DNA of 64,000 nucleotides from Bubalus kerabau. Its lineage: Eukaryota > Chordata > Mammalia > Artiodactyla > Bovidae. The stretch's first letter is position 1. Every line of letters begins with the position of its first letter. Below are positions 1-11,350 of the stretch, piece by piece. Made by a program: the position numbers and the translations under genes. Where the stretch lies: positions 20,133,001-20,197,000 of the forward strand of contig NC_073641.1 in the NCBI RefSeq assembly GCF_029407905.1. The letters are read 5' to 3'. The notes beneath the pieces are model-generated. The model searched no databases and was not told the DNA's origin. It was given only the letters and a program-made list of their open reading frames with translations.

Positions 1-2240
1 TCTTTGGTATCAGGTAGATGATGGGTTTAGGTAAAAGATTTCATCTGTTCTACTGGGTTTCTGGCACAGAGTATAAGGACCCTGGACACAGACAAGGGAA
101 AGAAGAGCTCGAGTAGAGAGCCCTACACTTCATTCATGCAAGTGCCCGCTTTGCAATTTTGGTCACACTTTGTGATATTAATTCCCTAATATTTTTCTTT
201 AATTTTGACTTGCTTTATTCTTCAATATTCACTTTTACTTTACCCTACCTTCCCCTCAAAAAACCCAGAAAATCACTGACTTAATATACTAGTTGTATTG
301 TGTTCAAACATACATAAAATAGATAAATATCTTTAAAATGTAATGGGTTGTCTTTGTACCTCCTGAAGTCATCTTGAACACTAGTCTGGAGAGACAGGCC
401 CAGGGGCACATATGTTGATAACAGGGCATAGGAATCAACATACCAGTAAGAAATTAGTATGGATAGGACATGGCCAATGAACACTGAAGCACTGTTTGGA
501 TTGTGTTTACTCTTCACTGCAAAAAACCCTATGTTATGTACAATCTTAGGTTAGGTTTGAAAGAAGGTGGCAAAGATCTTAGAAGTAGTAAGGAAGTGGT
601 ACTTGTCTGAGTATATACTTTTGAATAAGTTTGAAAACATGCTTATGTTCTATATATTCAAAAAATTAAATAAACATAGATGTGAAAGGAAAATAAAGGA
701 AATGAAAGTGAGCTGAAACAAATAAACCCAACTTTATTTCAGACTAAAAACACAACCATACTGAATGGGGAAAGAAAAGAAAGAACTATAGCAGGTAACT
801 TATGAACATGGTATTTGCATATGTACCCTAAGTCTTGGGCAGGAAAAGACCTGTAGATACATCCTGAACTGTTTATAGGATCTTTGTTTTCTGTAGTGGT
901 ATGGGTAAGGCAATTCTGAAACTACTGTAGATACATGGTTCAGCAAATGTGTATATGTATTAATATTACTGGAAGCCAGGGTTCTCATTGTGGAAGAATA
1001 TATAGACACGCAATGGGAAAAGGCAAAAAAGACCAGGGGTCAGATTGAAACTGGAGATACTTGCTATGATAATTAAGATAGACATGTATTTGTACACAGA
1101 TATATGTATTTTCACATATACATGTATACACTTTTCTGGTTCTATTTGCAGAAAGAGCCTAGAAGTAAAGACCTTAGTAGCAAGAAGGATTCCTAATTCT
1201 CAAATCTTGGTCTCTATGCCATCATCCATCAAAAGAAATCAGGATTCCTCAGAAAAATGGTTGATTTCAGGCCTAGGGCAGGGTGGATTCAAGGGGAGCC
1301 TAGAACATCTTGTTACACCAAAAAAACAAGAGTTTAAAAAAAAATAATGATGATAATAGGGGCCTGTTACAAGGACTTAAGAGCCAGCTTGAAGGTGCAG
1401 ACACTGGCTAAATCTTGGATAATCTGAGCACCAAAATAATCCAGGGATTACAGTCCAGCAATTGTCAAAGTGTGAAAGGAAGATCTGCAGAATACCTATG
1501 ACCCTTTTAGGGTGTTTCTGAGGCTTCTAATACTGCTAAGATGTTATTTTCCTCTTTTAATTTTTACATGAATGTACAATGGAGTCTTCCAGAAGTTACA
1601 TGATATGTGATATAGTAACACACTGAATGAGGAAACAGATATGAAAAATCCACCTGTCTTTTATTAAGTCACACATTAGGAGGATTTACATATAAAACAA
1701 AGCAATGCTACTCTTTTCTCTAAATGTTTCTGTTTTGGAAAGTATAGTTATTTCTGATCAAAATATATTCTTTCCATAAATATGTAATGGATTTATTAGA
1801 GTTATTTTTAATGAATTATTAAATACTTTTAAAATTCCATTTTAGTTTCAATACAATAAATATTAAATACATACCTTACAAACAAAGCTCTTTCAATAAT
1901 TATTAGGAGTTTAAAGGGATTCTGAGACCAAAATGCATAAGAACTATATAGCACTGAAAAGAAATGGAATCCACAAAGCCAAACCACTAAAAATATAGAT
2001 AAACAGATGAATAAGTAAACAGAGATTAAAACACTCTTGCTTACCACAGAGCCAAACAGGATATGTGTAGTAACTGTAAGAGCTGGAAAATCATCATTTT
2101 ATAACCATCCTGATAAAGAATGGTTCTGGTCAGAATCATTAAGAGGAGAGGATTCTGTCTTTTTTTTATTTGGATGTAATTTCCCTTTCCTCTACATTTA
2201 GGGTGTCCCTACACATTGGAAAACTAAATAAAACTTACTT
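1..2240. other. AT-rich intergenic or intronic DNA, no gene recognised
   Basis: No repeat family, RNA gene or coding exon was recognised. Short reading frames here lack any recognisable domain and have the A/T-rich composition of random frames. Several A/T homopolymers and short TA runs are present. Confidence 0.6.
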
Positions 2241-2920
2241 GGTTAGAAATTTATAAAATTTCTAATTTGGTACCTCAAATACTGCTTTCCTAGGGTCTCG
2301 GTGACCCTACTGATGAGTAAGACCCTTGACAGGCACCAGTCTGAGGCAGGTGACACCAATGGCCCAGAAGAAGGAAACGGCACTTCCACGTTTCTCACTT
2401 GGGCCACTGCTTCTTTCCTAATCCATCCACACAGGCTAGGAAAAATATTTAAGCAGACTTTAAATGTTGAAGCATCACAACTCACAAAATATCTACCACA
2501 GTGGAGAATAAACTTTCTTCCATGAACACCAAATCAAAGACGGAGGCCTATGTTGGCTGTGGCCCACGAGCACATGCAATCCTGGTGAAGGTTTTCAACC
2601 AGCTGTCTACTTCCAGCCCAATATTTCCCGCTGGTGGAGCACCGCGAGGAGAATGAATGGAATTCAGGGGCGACTTTGAGGTGGAAAGAGATTGGGCTGA
2701 GTAAAGTGACACATCTCTGGGATAGCCATGCCCTTGAAAACAAGCAAGATTCAGGCCTTTGATGCCTGACAGGAGCCCCTGGCTTGGAGGAATGGTAATG
2801 AAGCAGGCAGGATGGCCAAGTAAGATCTTTGCTGCCTGACTGATGTCTGGTCCTTTACCCCAGTGGCAGAGATCAGTGCAAACCAGGTAATAATTCTAAA
2901 TCAGTCTGTGTGGTGATGTA
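2241..2920. other. Less AT-rich unique stretch, function unknown
   Basis: Composition is noticeably richer in G+C than the flanks. There are overlapping open frames on both strands (plus 2301-2525, minus 2243-2485 and 2534-2743), none with a recognisable domain. I see no clear splice-site pair, poly(A) signal or repeat signature. It may be ordinary unique DNA or a decayed old element. Confidence 0.35.
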
Positions 2921-3179
2921 TAGAAGACTGAATTTTGCATACGAAAGGAGGCTTAGAAGTGTCAATGCATAATATATGAAAGCGTGGGCTATTGAAAGCC
3001 AAGACCCATACTATATACGTTAGATTTGGATACTTAAAACCTTGTTATTCTGAACTCTTGTACATTTTTTTAAAAAACATCAATTAAGAGTACCAAATAA
3101 GAATCCTTACACTGAAAGTCATTTTCCAATTTGACTTACAGTGTAATTTGACTGAAGTTATTCAGAGGTAACTTTTTTT

Positions 3180-3355
3180 TACTATGAACCTGCTATGTAC
3201 CAGGCAATGTTTATGTGCCCTTGATACATTATCCGTTATCCTTAAAATAATCTTTTACAGATGACGAAAATGAGACATAAGGTGATAAGCTTATCCAAAT
3301 ACACACAACTAATTAAAGTAGTAGAGCCAGTATTTGCCCCTAAGCTTGTTTTGGA
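3180..3355 (-). repeat. MIR SINE remnant
   Basis: The top strand shows the reverse complement of the MIR core and tail: a 'gctatgtaccaggcaatgtt' stretch, then a 'ttacagatgacgaaaatgag' stretch, then remnants of the tRNA-derived head. Both phrases are diagnostic of this ancient mammalian tRNA-derived SINE. The copy is strongly diverged, as expected for its age. Confidence 0.75.
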
Positions 3356-4125
3356 ATCCTAACAGTAAGCATTTTCCATTTAACACTTTAAAATTAGCAT
3401 TTACAAAGTCTGCACATAATATCATTATAGATATCCAATTAAAAACTAACATTTTATTCATAACTATCATAAGCTATTATTTTCCCATAGTGATCAAATG
3501 AGGCATTCCTGCTTGAAAATGAGATGATTGTATAATTTGACATATTCTACATATATTTATGTGAGCACTGAAGACTATCTCAGCAGGTCTCAGCAGGTAA
3601 TACTTTTTTAAAAGTAATTAAAGAGGCCTTCCAGATAAGCTTTCAGAATTTTTAAGATTGCCAACTAGTTCAATGGATTACCTAAAATCTTATTAGCTTC
3701 CCCATTCTTACAGGTTTCCCATAAGGAATCTCAGCTTCTTCTATCTTAGAGAATCCGAAATTATATAAAAATGCTTGGTTATTCTAAAATGCCTTATACA
3801 ATATGGTTTAACTTTTCAGAACCCAAAAGTGAAAGGTCTTAAACTATACCCAGAAAAACAATGGAAAAATCACAAGGGATCTACTTCCTTTATCACCATA
3901 AACATTTTGTGGCAAGTTTTTAGCACAACAATATTCTTTTGTTTAAATCTGACTTCATAAATGTTTCAAAGGCTGTAAATAACATTTGTAAAATTTAGGT
4001 CTTAAAGTACACAGGAAGAACATCAAAATTTAAGACAAGAAAAGATGAACCTACTGCGAATTTGTGTCTATGCTTTTTCACATGGACAATAAACTCTTAT
4101 TTACTGTCTTTTCTTAGAGTTCCAT
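3356..4125. other. AT-rich DNA, no gene recognised
   Basis: No repeat or gene was recognised. The small open frame at 3775-3960 resembles no known protein and has no supporting signals. Confidence 0.55.
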
Positions 4126-4140
4126 AGTAATATTATATGC

Positions 4141-5075
4141 AGAGTACATCATGCGAAATGCCAGGCTGGGTGAATCACAAGCTGGGGTTGCTGGGAGAAA
4201 TATCAACAATCTCAGATATGCAGATGACATCACTCTAATGGCAGAAAGTGAAGAGGAACTAAAGAGCGTCTTGATTAGGGTGAAAGAGGAGAGAGAAAAA
4301 GCTGGCTTGAAACTCAACATTAAAAAAAGGATGATCATGGCATTGGGTCCTATCACTTCATGGCAAATAGAGGGGGAAAAAGTGGAAGAAGTGACAGATT
4401 TTATTTTCTTGGGCTTTAAAACCACTGCAGATGGTGACTGCAGCCATGAAACTTAAAGATGCTTGCTCCCTGGAAAGAAAGCTATGACAAACCTAGATAT
4501 TAAAAATCAGATATATCACTTTGCTCACACAGTCAAAGCTACAGTTTTTCCAGTAGTCATGTCATGTACAGGTGTGAGAGTTGGACCATAAAGAAGGCTG
4601 AGCACTGAAGAATTGATAGTTTTGAATTGTGGTGCTGGAGAAGACTCTTGAGAGTCCCCTGGACAGCAAGGAGACCAAACCAGTCAACCCTAAAGGAAAT
4701 CAACCCTGAATATTCACTAGAAGGACTGATGCTGAAGTTGAAACTCCAGTACTTTGGCCACCTGATGCGAAGAGCTGACTCACTGGAAAAGACTGATGCT
4801 GGGAAAGAAAGAGGGCAGGAGGAGAAGGGGATGACAGAGGATGAGATGGTTGGATGGCATCACCAAATCGATGGACATGGGTTTGGGTGAACTTCGGGAG
4901 TTGGGGATAGACAGGCAGGCCTGGCGTGCTGCAGTTCATGGGGTTGCAGAGTCGGACATGACTGAGTGACTGAGGTGACTGACCAGGAGACAGTGAAGGA
5001 CGGAGGAACCTGGCGTGCTGCAGTCCATGGGGTCACAAAGATCGTACATGACTAAGTGACTGAACAACCAACAAC
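4141..5075 (+). mobile_element. BovB LINE (RTE clade), 5'-truncated, with duplicated 3' tail
   Basis: This is the 3' part of the ruminant BovB retrotransposon. It begins in the reverse transcriptase domain just before the catalytic YADD box and runs to the 3' tail. It is flanked by a 15-bp TSD with one mismatch: agtaatattatatgc at 4126-4140 and agtaatattataagc at 5076-5090. The first tail ends near 4985 and a second partial copy of the terminal ~90 bases follows (about 4985-5072) before the downstream TSD. The copy is dead: the ORF is interrupted after about 100 codons and 5' truncated. BovB is believed to supply the machinery for the Bov-tA and BovA2 SINEs. Confidence 0.93.
4151..4456 (+). 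pseudogene. BovB reverse transcriptase fragment (YADD box)
   Basis: The translated fragment of about 100 residues contains the reverse transcriptase active-site motif YADD at residues 23-26 (bases 4217-4228). It is followed by the conserved 'LMAESEEELKSVL' helix and the 'KAGLKLNIKK' segment typical of RTE-clade enzymes. The frame stops at 4456 within the element, and the endonuclease and most of the fingers/palm are missing. It is a decayed remnant and not a functional enzyme. The apparent ATG is simply an internal methionine. Confidence 0.9.
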
Positions 5076-5130
5076 AGTAATATTATAAGCAAATAAAACT
5101 TGAAAATTCTCAAAATGCTATTCAAACAAT

Positions 5131-5343
5131 AAGGTGGTTTAGTCGCTAAGTCATGTCCAACTCTTGTGACCCCATGGACTATATAGACTACCAGACTCCT
5201 CTGTCCATGGGATTCTCCATGCAAGAACACTCAAGTGGGTTGCCATTTCCTTCTCCAGGGTATTATCTTGACCTAGGAATCGAACCCTGGTCTCTTGAAC
5301 TGCAGGCAGATTCTTTAACGACTGAGCTACAAGAGAAGTCCCT
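5131..5343 (-). repeat. Bov-tA SINE
   Basis: Read on the minus strand this is a tRNA-Glu-like head (degenerate A and B boxes) joined to a BovB-like tail. The top strand begins with the tail signature 'gtttagtcgctaagtcatgt' and ends with the head. It lies 40 bp beyond the downstream TSD of the BovB copy. Confidence 0.88.
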
Positions 5344-7277
5344 ATATATTGAGGAATCTATTACAATAATCTAAAAAGATTCAAAGTCAAAAGTTCAGTA
5401 GGTTTTCTGATTCTGGTCCCGAGTCAGGCACATACATCTTAGAAATGTCCAGTATTTTACTTCATTTATATCCTTTCCATTACTGCGGAAATCAAACATT
5501 GAAAATAGCTATGTTTTAAAAAAAATAGACACCTGAATGTTCTGTATAAAATCACCTAGTTTCCAAACTTCAAGGAATTTTTTATGCTCAGAAAAAGTGC
5601 AGCTGTAATTACACTTGTCCCTCACCCCCAAAAGAATTAATCATTAAAAAGAAAAATTCAAATGATGGATTCATACTATTTATGAACATACATAATAATG
5701 TGTTCACTTTGAAGAGCTGAAAGAGAAGCAGCCTTCTGGTTTTGATTGATGTTTAGGAAATCAGTATCTTGAAGTACTTTATTCATCTAATATATTCTAC
5801 AGTTCTTTGTAAAGCTAAATTATATTCAATGTATAAAGTATATTTATGTTGAGAATTTCAACATTTGAAGAAATAACACAAAAAACTAACATTTGATGAT
5901 TCTGCTATATAACTATGTCTGAATCATGACAGATGAGTTAAATGTCTTAAATACACATAAAAAGAGAAGGAAAATAAAGGAGGATATAAAATTTTTTTTA
6001 GCCAAATTAAACAGGCTTTAAGACATATTATACAGAAATTTCAGGTTTTAAAAAGACTATTCTTACAATGAGGAAATTTATGATTGACTGAAAATTTTTT
6101 TTTTTCATTTTGAAGTGAAAGTTGTTAGCTAAAACAAACAAATTCCAATCTGGTACATCCTTAATATAAAAAGGAATAGTATTTCCTCCTCTCAAAATTA
6201 GCAAACACTCATAGTGTTGTAAAACAAATATAATCAAAGCATTTGATTTCCATTTGAATACTTCGGGCTGTCAATGAGAGGTAAAGAGAAAAGCTGAAGG
6301 AATTAATTTTTTAAAGTGGCAAATATTATTAAAATTTAGAGAATTATTAAACTACGCTATACCACTTGCAAACCTTGGGACTACCTCAAATTTTATTTTC
6401 AGATTTGAAAGGTAGATGACATGGCTGATCATTTGATTACTTTCTAGACCCAAACAGTTTCACAGAAATCAAAGTTCTTGGCCATTTCTCAAAGATCATA
6501 AAAGCATCAAGGACTGCACTGTTAGCTACCATGACTAATTCACAAAACAAATGACAGTTTTAAATATGGATAATTTAGTGAAAATAGAGTATATTTTGTG
6601 ATGCATTAGTCTTAATTTTAAAATATATATATATTTAGTTATTAGTCCATGAAATTTCTAATACCCTTCATTCATCTATTTAGTTTGGTTAACATCAGGC
6701 ACTACTTATGAATGAACAGAAATCTATTCTGATATAGAAAGAGACCACATATACTCACCTAATGAAACATGATACATTCATGATACATACATCTATTTAA
6801 TAGGAACTATACTAGTATTTGTGAACCAGATTTCTAAGTATAAAAACTGGGCTCAGTTGGTAAGAGACTGAGGTGTCAATAATTTTCAAACTCTTGTCTT
6901 TAAAAATACCTTCTTTAGTAGATGAATTTATGAAACTGTTCAAAGCAGAGCTTCTCTGGTTGAGGCAGGCAGGGGTCCAAAGTACAATTTACTTTTTCTC
7001 TCCTCCCCTTCCCTGGAGACAACCTCCTTACATTGTTAGAGTTCCAAGAAGCACTGTGCAATTCATTAACACAGACCGTGTACTGCACTTCTGAAACTGC
7101 AAAATCCACCCATGACCATATATTCACTCTCCAGACAAAATCAAGATCTTGTGAATAGCAGAAAGACCATATTGCTTCTCTTCCTACCCAATCTTTCACG
7201 TAGTTAATCCTGTGATCTGTCACAAACTCCTGAGTGATCCATGTAATACAATGCAGGACTGTTCCTTAAATTTCATA
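5344..7277. other. AT-rich DNA, no gene recognised
   Basis: About 1.9 kb without a recognisable repeat or gene. The short open frames on both strands near 6870-7220 overlap each other and show no domain. Confidence 0.55.
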
Positions 7278-7287
7278 CCCTAAGGAG

Positions 7288-7495
7288 TGGTGGTAGTGTA
7301 GTCACTAAATCGTGTCCGACTCTTGCAACCTCATGGACTGTAGCCCACCAGACTCCCCTGTCCATGGGATTTTCCAGGCAAGAATACTGAAGTGGGTTGC
7401 CATTTTCTTCTCCAGGGGATCTTCCCAACCCAGGGATTAAACCCAGGTCTCCTGCATTGCAGGCAGATTCTTTCCTGACTGAGCTACCAGGGAAG
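7288..7495 (-). repeat. Bov-tA SINE with TSD
   Basis: A near full-length Bov-tA in minus orientation. It is flanked by the direct repeat ccctaaggag at 7278-7287 and 7496-7505, which fixes the edges. The head carries the A-box-like 'tggtagctcag' and B-box-like region on the minus strand. Confidence 0.92.
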
Positions 7496-7505
7496 CCCTA
7501 AGGAG

Positions 7506-8124
7506 ATACAGGCCTACTTCAGTTGCGGAGTACTTGAAGACGGGTGTCTCCAAATTACTGTGCACAAGAATGTGGGGACTGTCTCTAGTCAAGAGTATAC
7601 TGGTAACGCACGTCAGGATATTACCTGCAAAAGAATCAAATAACTGGACTTAAAATTTCTTTTTTAGTAGTAATAAATGATAAAGCTTAACACTTTTTTC
7701 CTAAGCCTTGCTACTTCTTTATAAGCTTCCAGAGTCCAGAGACAATATAATTTAGCAACATATCAATAACATTTTGCTAAAGTGGTTTTATTCATTAGTA
7801 TTATCTGATTCATGCAGAAGAGCAAAATCATATTTATTGAGCAACATTTATGTGCGTAGTACTTAGCTGACACTTTTACTTCCCACACCCTCCTCGCCCT
7901 TTGGGCCGAGAGCAACTTAACTACTGTATGACAATAGCACCACCTATTGGTTGGCAAAGGGCTCATAACAATCCAAAGCCCACCTGCTTCCTTGCCCTTC
8001 AGAAAGACTAAGGCATAATTTGGGCTCTTCTTTTATTCCACCTTTTATTATTAAACCCACTTGAAAAAAATTTCAGCTAAGTCAAACCTACTTGAAAAAG
8101 TCTTCATATATATATATATAAAAG
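7506..8124. other. No gene recognised
   Basis: Unique-looking sequence without a recognisable repeat. It ends in a short (TA)n run near 8106-8120, next to the following SINE. Confidence 0.5.
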
Positions 8125-8342
8125 TAAGTGTAAGTAAGTGTTAGTTGCTCAGTCGTGCCTGACTCTTTGTGACCCCATGGACTGCAGCCCACCAGTCTCC
8201 TCTGTCCATGAGATTTTCCAGGCAAGGATACTGGAGTGGGTTGCCATTTTCTTCTCCAGGGGATCTTCCCAACCCAGGAATCAAACCTGGGGGTCTCCTG
8301 CACTGCAGGCAGATTCTTTACCAACTGAGCTACAAGGGAAGC
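8125..8342 (-). repeat. Bov-tA SINE
   Basis: A full Bov-tA in minus orientation, from the BovB-like tail ('gctcagtcgtgcctgactct') to the tRNA-like head ending in 'gagctacaagggaagcc'. It directly abuts a plus-strand BovB tail, so the two related tails face outward and form a diverged inverted pair. Confidence 0.9.
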
Positions 8343-8565
8343 CACCTCAGGCAAAGAGTTGACTCATTGGAAAAGACTCTGATGCTGGGAGGGATTGGGG
8401 TCAGGAGGAGAAGGGGACGACAGAGGATGAGATGGCTGGATGGCATCACTGACTCGATGGATGTGAGTCTCAGTGAACTCTGGGAGCTGGTGATGGATAG
8501 GGAGGCCTGGCGTGCTGCGATTCATGGGGTCACAAAGAGTCGGACACGACGGAGCGACTGATCTG
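8343..8565 (+). mobile_element. BovB LINE 3' tail
   Basis: The last ~220 bases of BovB: 'gactcattggaaaagactct', a middle phrase around 'gaggatgagatggctggatg', then the terminal 'cacaaagagtcggacacgac'. It is severely 5' truncated and contains no coding capacity. Confidence 0.9.

Positions 8566-8610
<45 letters not shown>
8566..8610 (+). repeat. (CA)n microsatellite
   Basis: About 18 CA units preceded by a short TATA run, at the 3' end of the BovB tail. Retroposon tails commonly seed such arrays. The length suggests it could be polymorphic. Confidence 0.95.
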
Positions 8611-8611
<1 letters not shown>

Positions 8612-8651
8612 TCTTTTCTTCTCCTTCATCTCTCCTTTTAGAAAACTGTAG

Positions 8652-8842
8652 AGTTCCCTGGTGGCTCAGATGGTAAAGAATCTGCTTGGAATTGGGGTTT
8701 GATTCCTGGGTCAGTAAGATCCCCTGGAGAAGAAAATGGCAACCCACTTAAGTATTCTTGCCTGGAGAATTCCATGGACAGAGTAGCCTGGCGGGCTATA
8801 TTCCATGGGGTCACAAAAAATCAGACAGGACTGAGCAACTAA
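8652..8842 (+). repeat. Bov-tA SINE
   Basis: It starts with the tRNA-like head 'gttccctggtggctcaga' and carries 'gtttgattcctgggtcag' in the B-box region. It ends with the tail phrase 'ggggtcacaaaaaatcagac'. No clear TSD was found. Confidence 0.88.
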
Positions 8843-8914
8843 TATTTCACGGCCTTCATTCAGAGTTATTACAACTCTCTTTAATTCCATTGCTAACCAA
8901 TACGTGTTTTTGCT

Positions 8915-9041
8915 GCTGCTGCTAAGTTGCTTCAATTGTGTCTGACCCTGTGAAACCCCATAGATGGCAGCCCACCAGGCTCCTCCGTCCATGGGATTTT
9001 CCAGGCAAGAGTACTGGAGTGGGTTGCCATTGCCTTCTCCA
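8915..9041 (-). repeat. BovA-type SINE fragment with TSD
   Basis: A 5'-truncated BovA monomer in minus orientation, beginning on the top strand with a CTG run (the (CAG)n tail). It is flanked by the perfect 11-bp TSD gtgtttttgct at 8904-8914 and 9042-9052. Confidence 0.9.
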
Positions 9042-9052
9042 GTGTTTTTGCT

Positions 9053-9523
9053 AACATGCAGCAATTCAGATGAATTGAGGGTTAAAAGGGATTTGAGAAT
9101 TATTCTGGAAACCGAAGCGCCATTTATAACACAATTACTATTGAAAAATGTGTTCAATTTAAGCAAGCTGCTTATGTGGAACTTTTGGAATTCAAGTAGG
9201 TTGGGAACTTGCTTTAAAACAAAAATATAAAAGCATTAAGACCTCACTGTGGTTTCCAAGGCAAATGCAGGAATAGAATTCTGATACAAAACTATATTGC
9301 ATATACCTTCCCCCTTTTTAGAGTTGATGAACATCTGCCTTGTCCTGTGGAATCTGAATCTTTCAGTACACACACTGGAATATTCAAAAAAATGATGGAG
9401 ATATATTGCTACTCTGCAGTGGCTCATTAAAGTTACACCAATGATATTAGATAATATTAGATCTCAATATTTTAACTTCATCTCTATGATGAAAATTACC
9501 AGGATTACATCTATTACTCTAAC
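9053..9523. other. No gene recognised
   Basis: No repeat or gene was recognised in this short unique stretch. Confidence 0.5.
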
Positions 9524-9526
9524 CAC

Positions 9527-9598
9527 TTCAGTTCAATCCCTCATTCATGTCTGACTCTTTGCGACCCCAAGGACTACAGCACGCCAGGCCTCCCTGTA
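9527..9598 (-). mobile_element. BovB 3' end fragment
   Basis: A ~70-bp reverse-complement copy of the BovB terminus, recognised by 'gactctttgcgacccc' and 'cacgccaggcctccctgt'. It is a short, isolated 5'-truncated insertion. Confidence 0.75.
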
Positions 9599-9825
9599 TA
9601 ACTAACCACTTACTGAGCACCAACCATGAACTGATGTCCTTACACTTCTGTTACACAGAGCTTTGCATCTTTCTGTAACACATCCTTAGTATCTAGCCCC
9701 TGAAGTTGTCCTGTCTTCATGGTAAACTCTGTAAGTTCTCATATGTGGGAATACCATGTTGAAGCGGGGAAATAAGACACCCCAAGCTAAGCGATCAATA
9801 TGAAGCAACTTTTTAAAATGTAATT

Positions 9826-9956
9826 GATTTGTTTTGGGTTTTTTCTTGGCTTCAGGGCACAGCATGTGGGATCTTAGTTCCTCAACCAGGAATCAAATCC
9901 ATGCCCCTTGCAGTGGAAGTATGGAGTCTTAACCAACTGGACCACTAGTGAAGTAC
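9826..9956 (-). repeat. CHR-type SINE (tRNA-Glu derived)
   Basis: The top strand shows the reverse complement of a CHR SINE: 'catgtgggatcttagttcct', 'aaccaggaatcaaatcc', then 'tcttaaccaactggaccact'. CHR SINEs are shared by ruminants, hippos and whales, so this copy is older than the Bov-tA copies. TSD not resolved. Confidence 0.82.
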
Positions 9957-10336
9957 CAATAGGAGGTCATTTTTGTTTTGGTACCAGTCAAGTAGCAAAG
10001 GTTTTGTCCCTTGGCCTTTCCCCTGTACTTCAGTTCTAGCCTGATAACCTGATTTGAATCCAATTTGTTACAGGAAAGGGAATGTTATATGCCTCTGCTC
10101 CATATACATTGTACTTGTAACTGCTCTCACCTGTCTGGACAGAATCTATTCTTGGTGGAAAGACAGATCCTACTCCTGCACACCAATTCCATGGTCTACT
10201 GAAACTTGTCTATGGCTTAAGGATGATGTCAAGTGCCTGAGTTGCCAAGCCCTCTCTGGCCTTGCAAATCTCCTGTCTAGGACTAACTCATCAGGACTTG
10301 GAAACCTATGGTCTGGTCTGTTGATTCATCAGTCGT
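9957..10336. other. Unique sequence with a chance open frame
   Basis: A 95-codon frame is open at 10054-10341 but shows no known domain and runs into the next SINE. No gene is supported. Confidence 0.45.
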
Positions 10337-10345
10337 TATGACATC

Positions 10346-10560
10346 TGGGCTTCCCAGGGGGCTCAGTGGTAAAGAATCTGCCTGCCAATGCAGGAGACAC
10401 AGGTAACTCATGTTCAATTACTGGGTCAGGAAGATCCCCTGGAATAGAAAATGGCCAGCCACTCCAGTACTTTTGCCCGGGACAGAGGAGCCCGGGGGCT
10501 ATGGTCCAAGTTGTCACAAAGAGTCAGACATGACTGAGCATGAGCACTCCTCTTCCCTCC
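10346..10560 (+). repeat. Bov-tA SINE with TSD
   Basis: It starts with 'gggcttcccagggggctcag' and ends with 'gtcagacatgactgagcatg' plus a short tail. It is flanked by the perfect 9-bp repeat tatgacatc at 10337-10345 and 10561-10569. Confidence 0.92.
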
Positions 10561-10569
10561 TATGACATC

Positions 10570-11264
10570 CACCTGTCCTGAGCCTCAGTCACTTTTCCCT
10601 TAAAATCTCTCAAGTCTTTGGATTGTACTATTGCTTTACTCACTTCCTAATTTAAAAACTTCAATTGTTTTCATAATATTAATATGAATATACTTAACAT
10701 TGTATTTTTCTTGTTAAATTGGTCAATAGTATGTTTTAAAATTAAGATAATTTCAATTGATTTTACTACTGCTCGCCATCCATGATGCAAACTTTCAACA
10801 AAATACATAAATACTTATTAATGTTCCTCTAATTTAATCTTTTTATATCATTATTACACCCCTAACCCCCACCCAGGCCCTTCTTGTTTCATGTCTATAT
10901 TAATAGAAAAACCTCTCTAATCATACTATATTTCTTTCTTACATAACCATCCTGGGTAGACAGTCAGGTAAGTCAGCCATTTAAGGATCCGTGCTGATGG
11001 CTATTCAGCCACTGTCAACATGTGACTTTCAAGGTTTCCTGAGCACTGCCATTTCACTCAGCTAAAAAGAAGAGAGGGCCCTGAGAAACATACATGCAGA
11101 GTTTTATTGGCCAGGTCAGGAAGTGACTCACATTACTTTCACTCACAGTGAACTAGAAAAAAACAGTGAACATAAAAATCTAGCTACACCTAATTTTAAA
11201 AGATGCTGGTACATGTAGTCTAGCTGTGTGTTCAGGAAGGAGAAAATGGATTTTAGTGGAGAGT
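10570..11264. other. No gene recognised
   Basis: AT-rich DNA upstream of the prohibitin retrocopy. No repeat or regulatory element was recognised with confidence. Confidence 0.5.
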
Positions 11265-11272
11265 AGTGGTCT

Positions 11273-11300
11273 GAAGTGACTTAGCAGCAGCAGCAGCAGC
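11273..11300 (+). repeat. Micro-insertion of BovA2 3' tail (28 bp)
   Basis: Only the last 28 bases of a BovA2/BovB-type tail are present: 'gaagtgacttagcagcag' and further CAG units. They are flanked by the perfect 8-bp direct repeat agtggtct at 11265-11272 and 11301-11308. The arrangement fits an extremely 5'-truncated target-primed insertion. A CAG microsatellite next to chance similarity is the alternative. Confidence 0.65.
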
Positions 11301-11350
11301 AGTGGTCTCTACAAATATATTCCTGGATAAAGCCAAATCAACAAAGAAAC

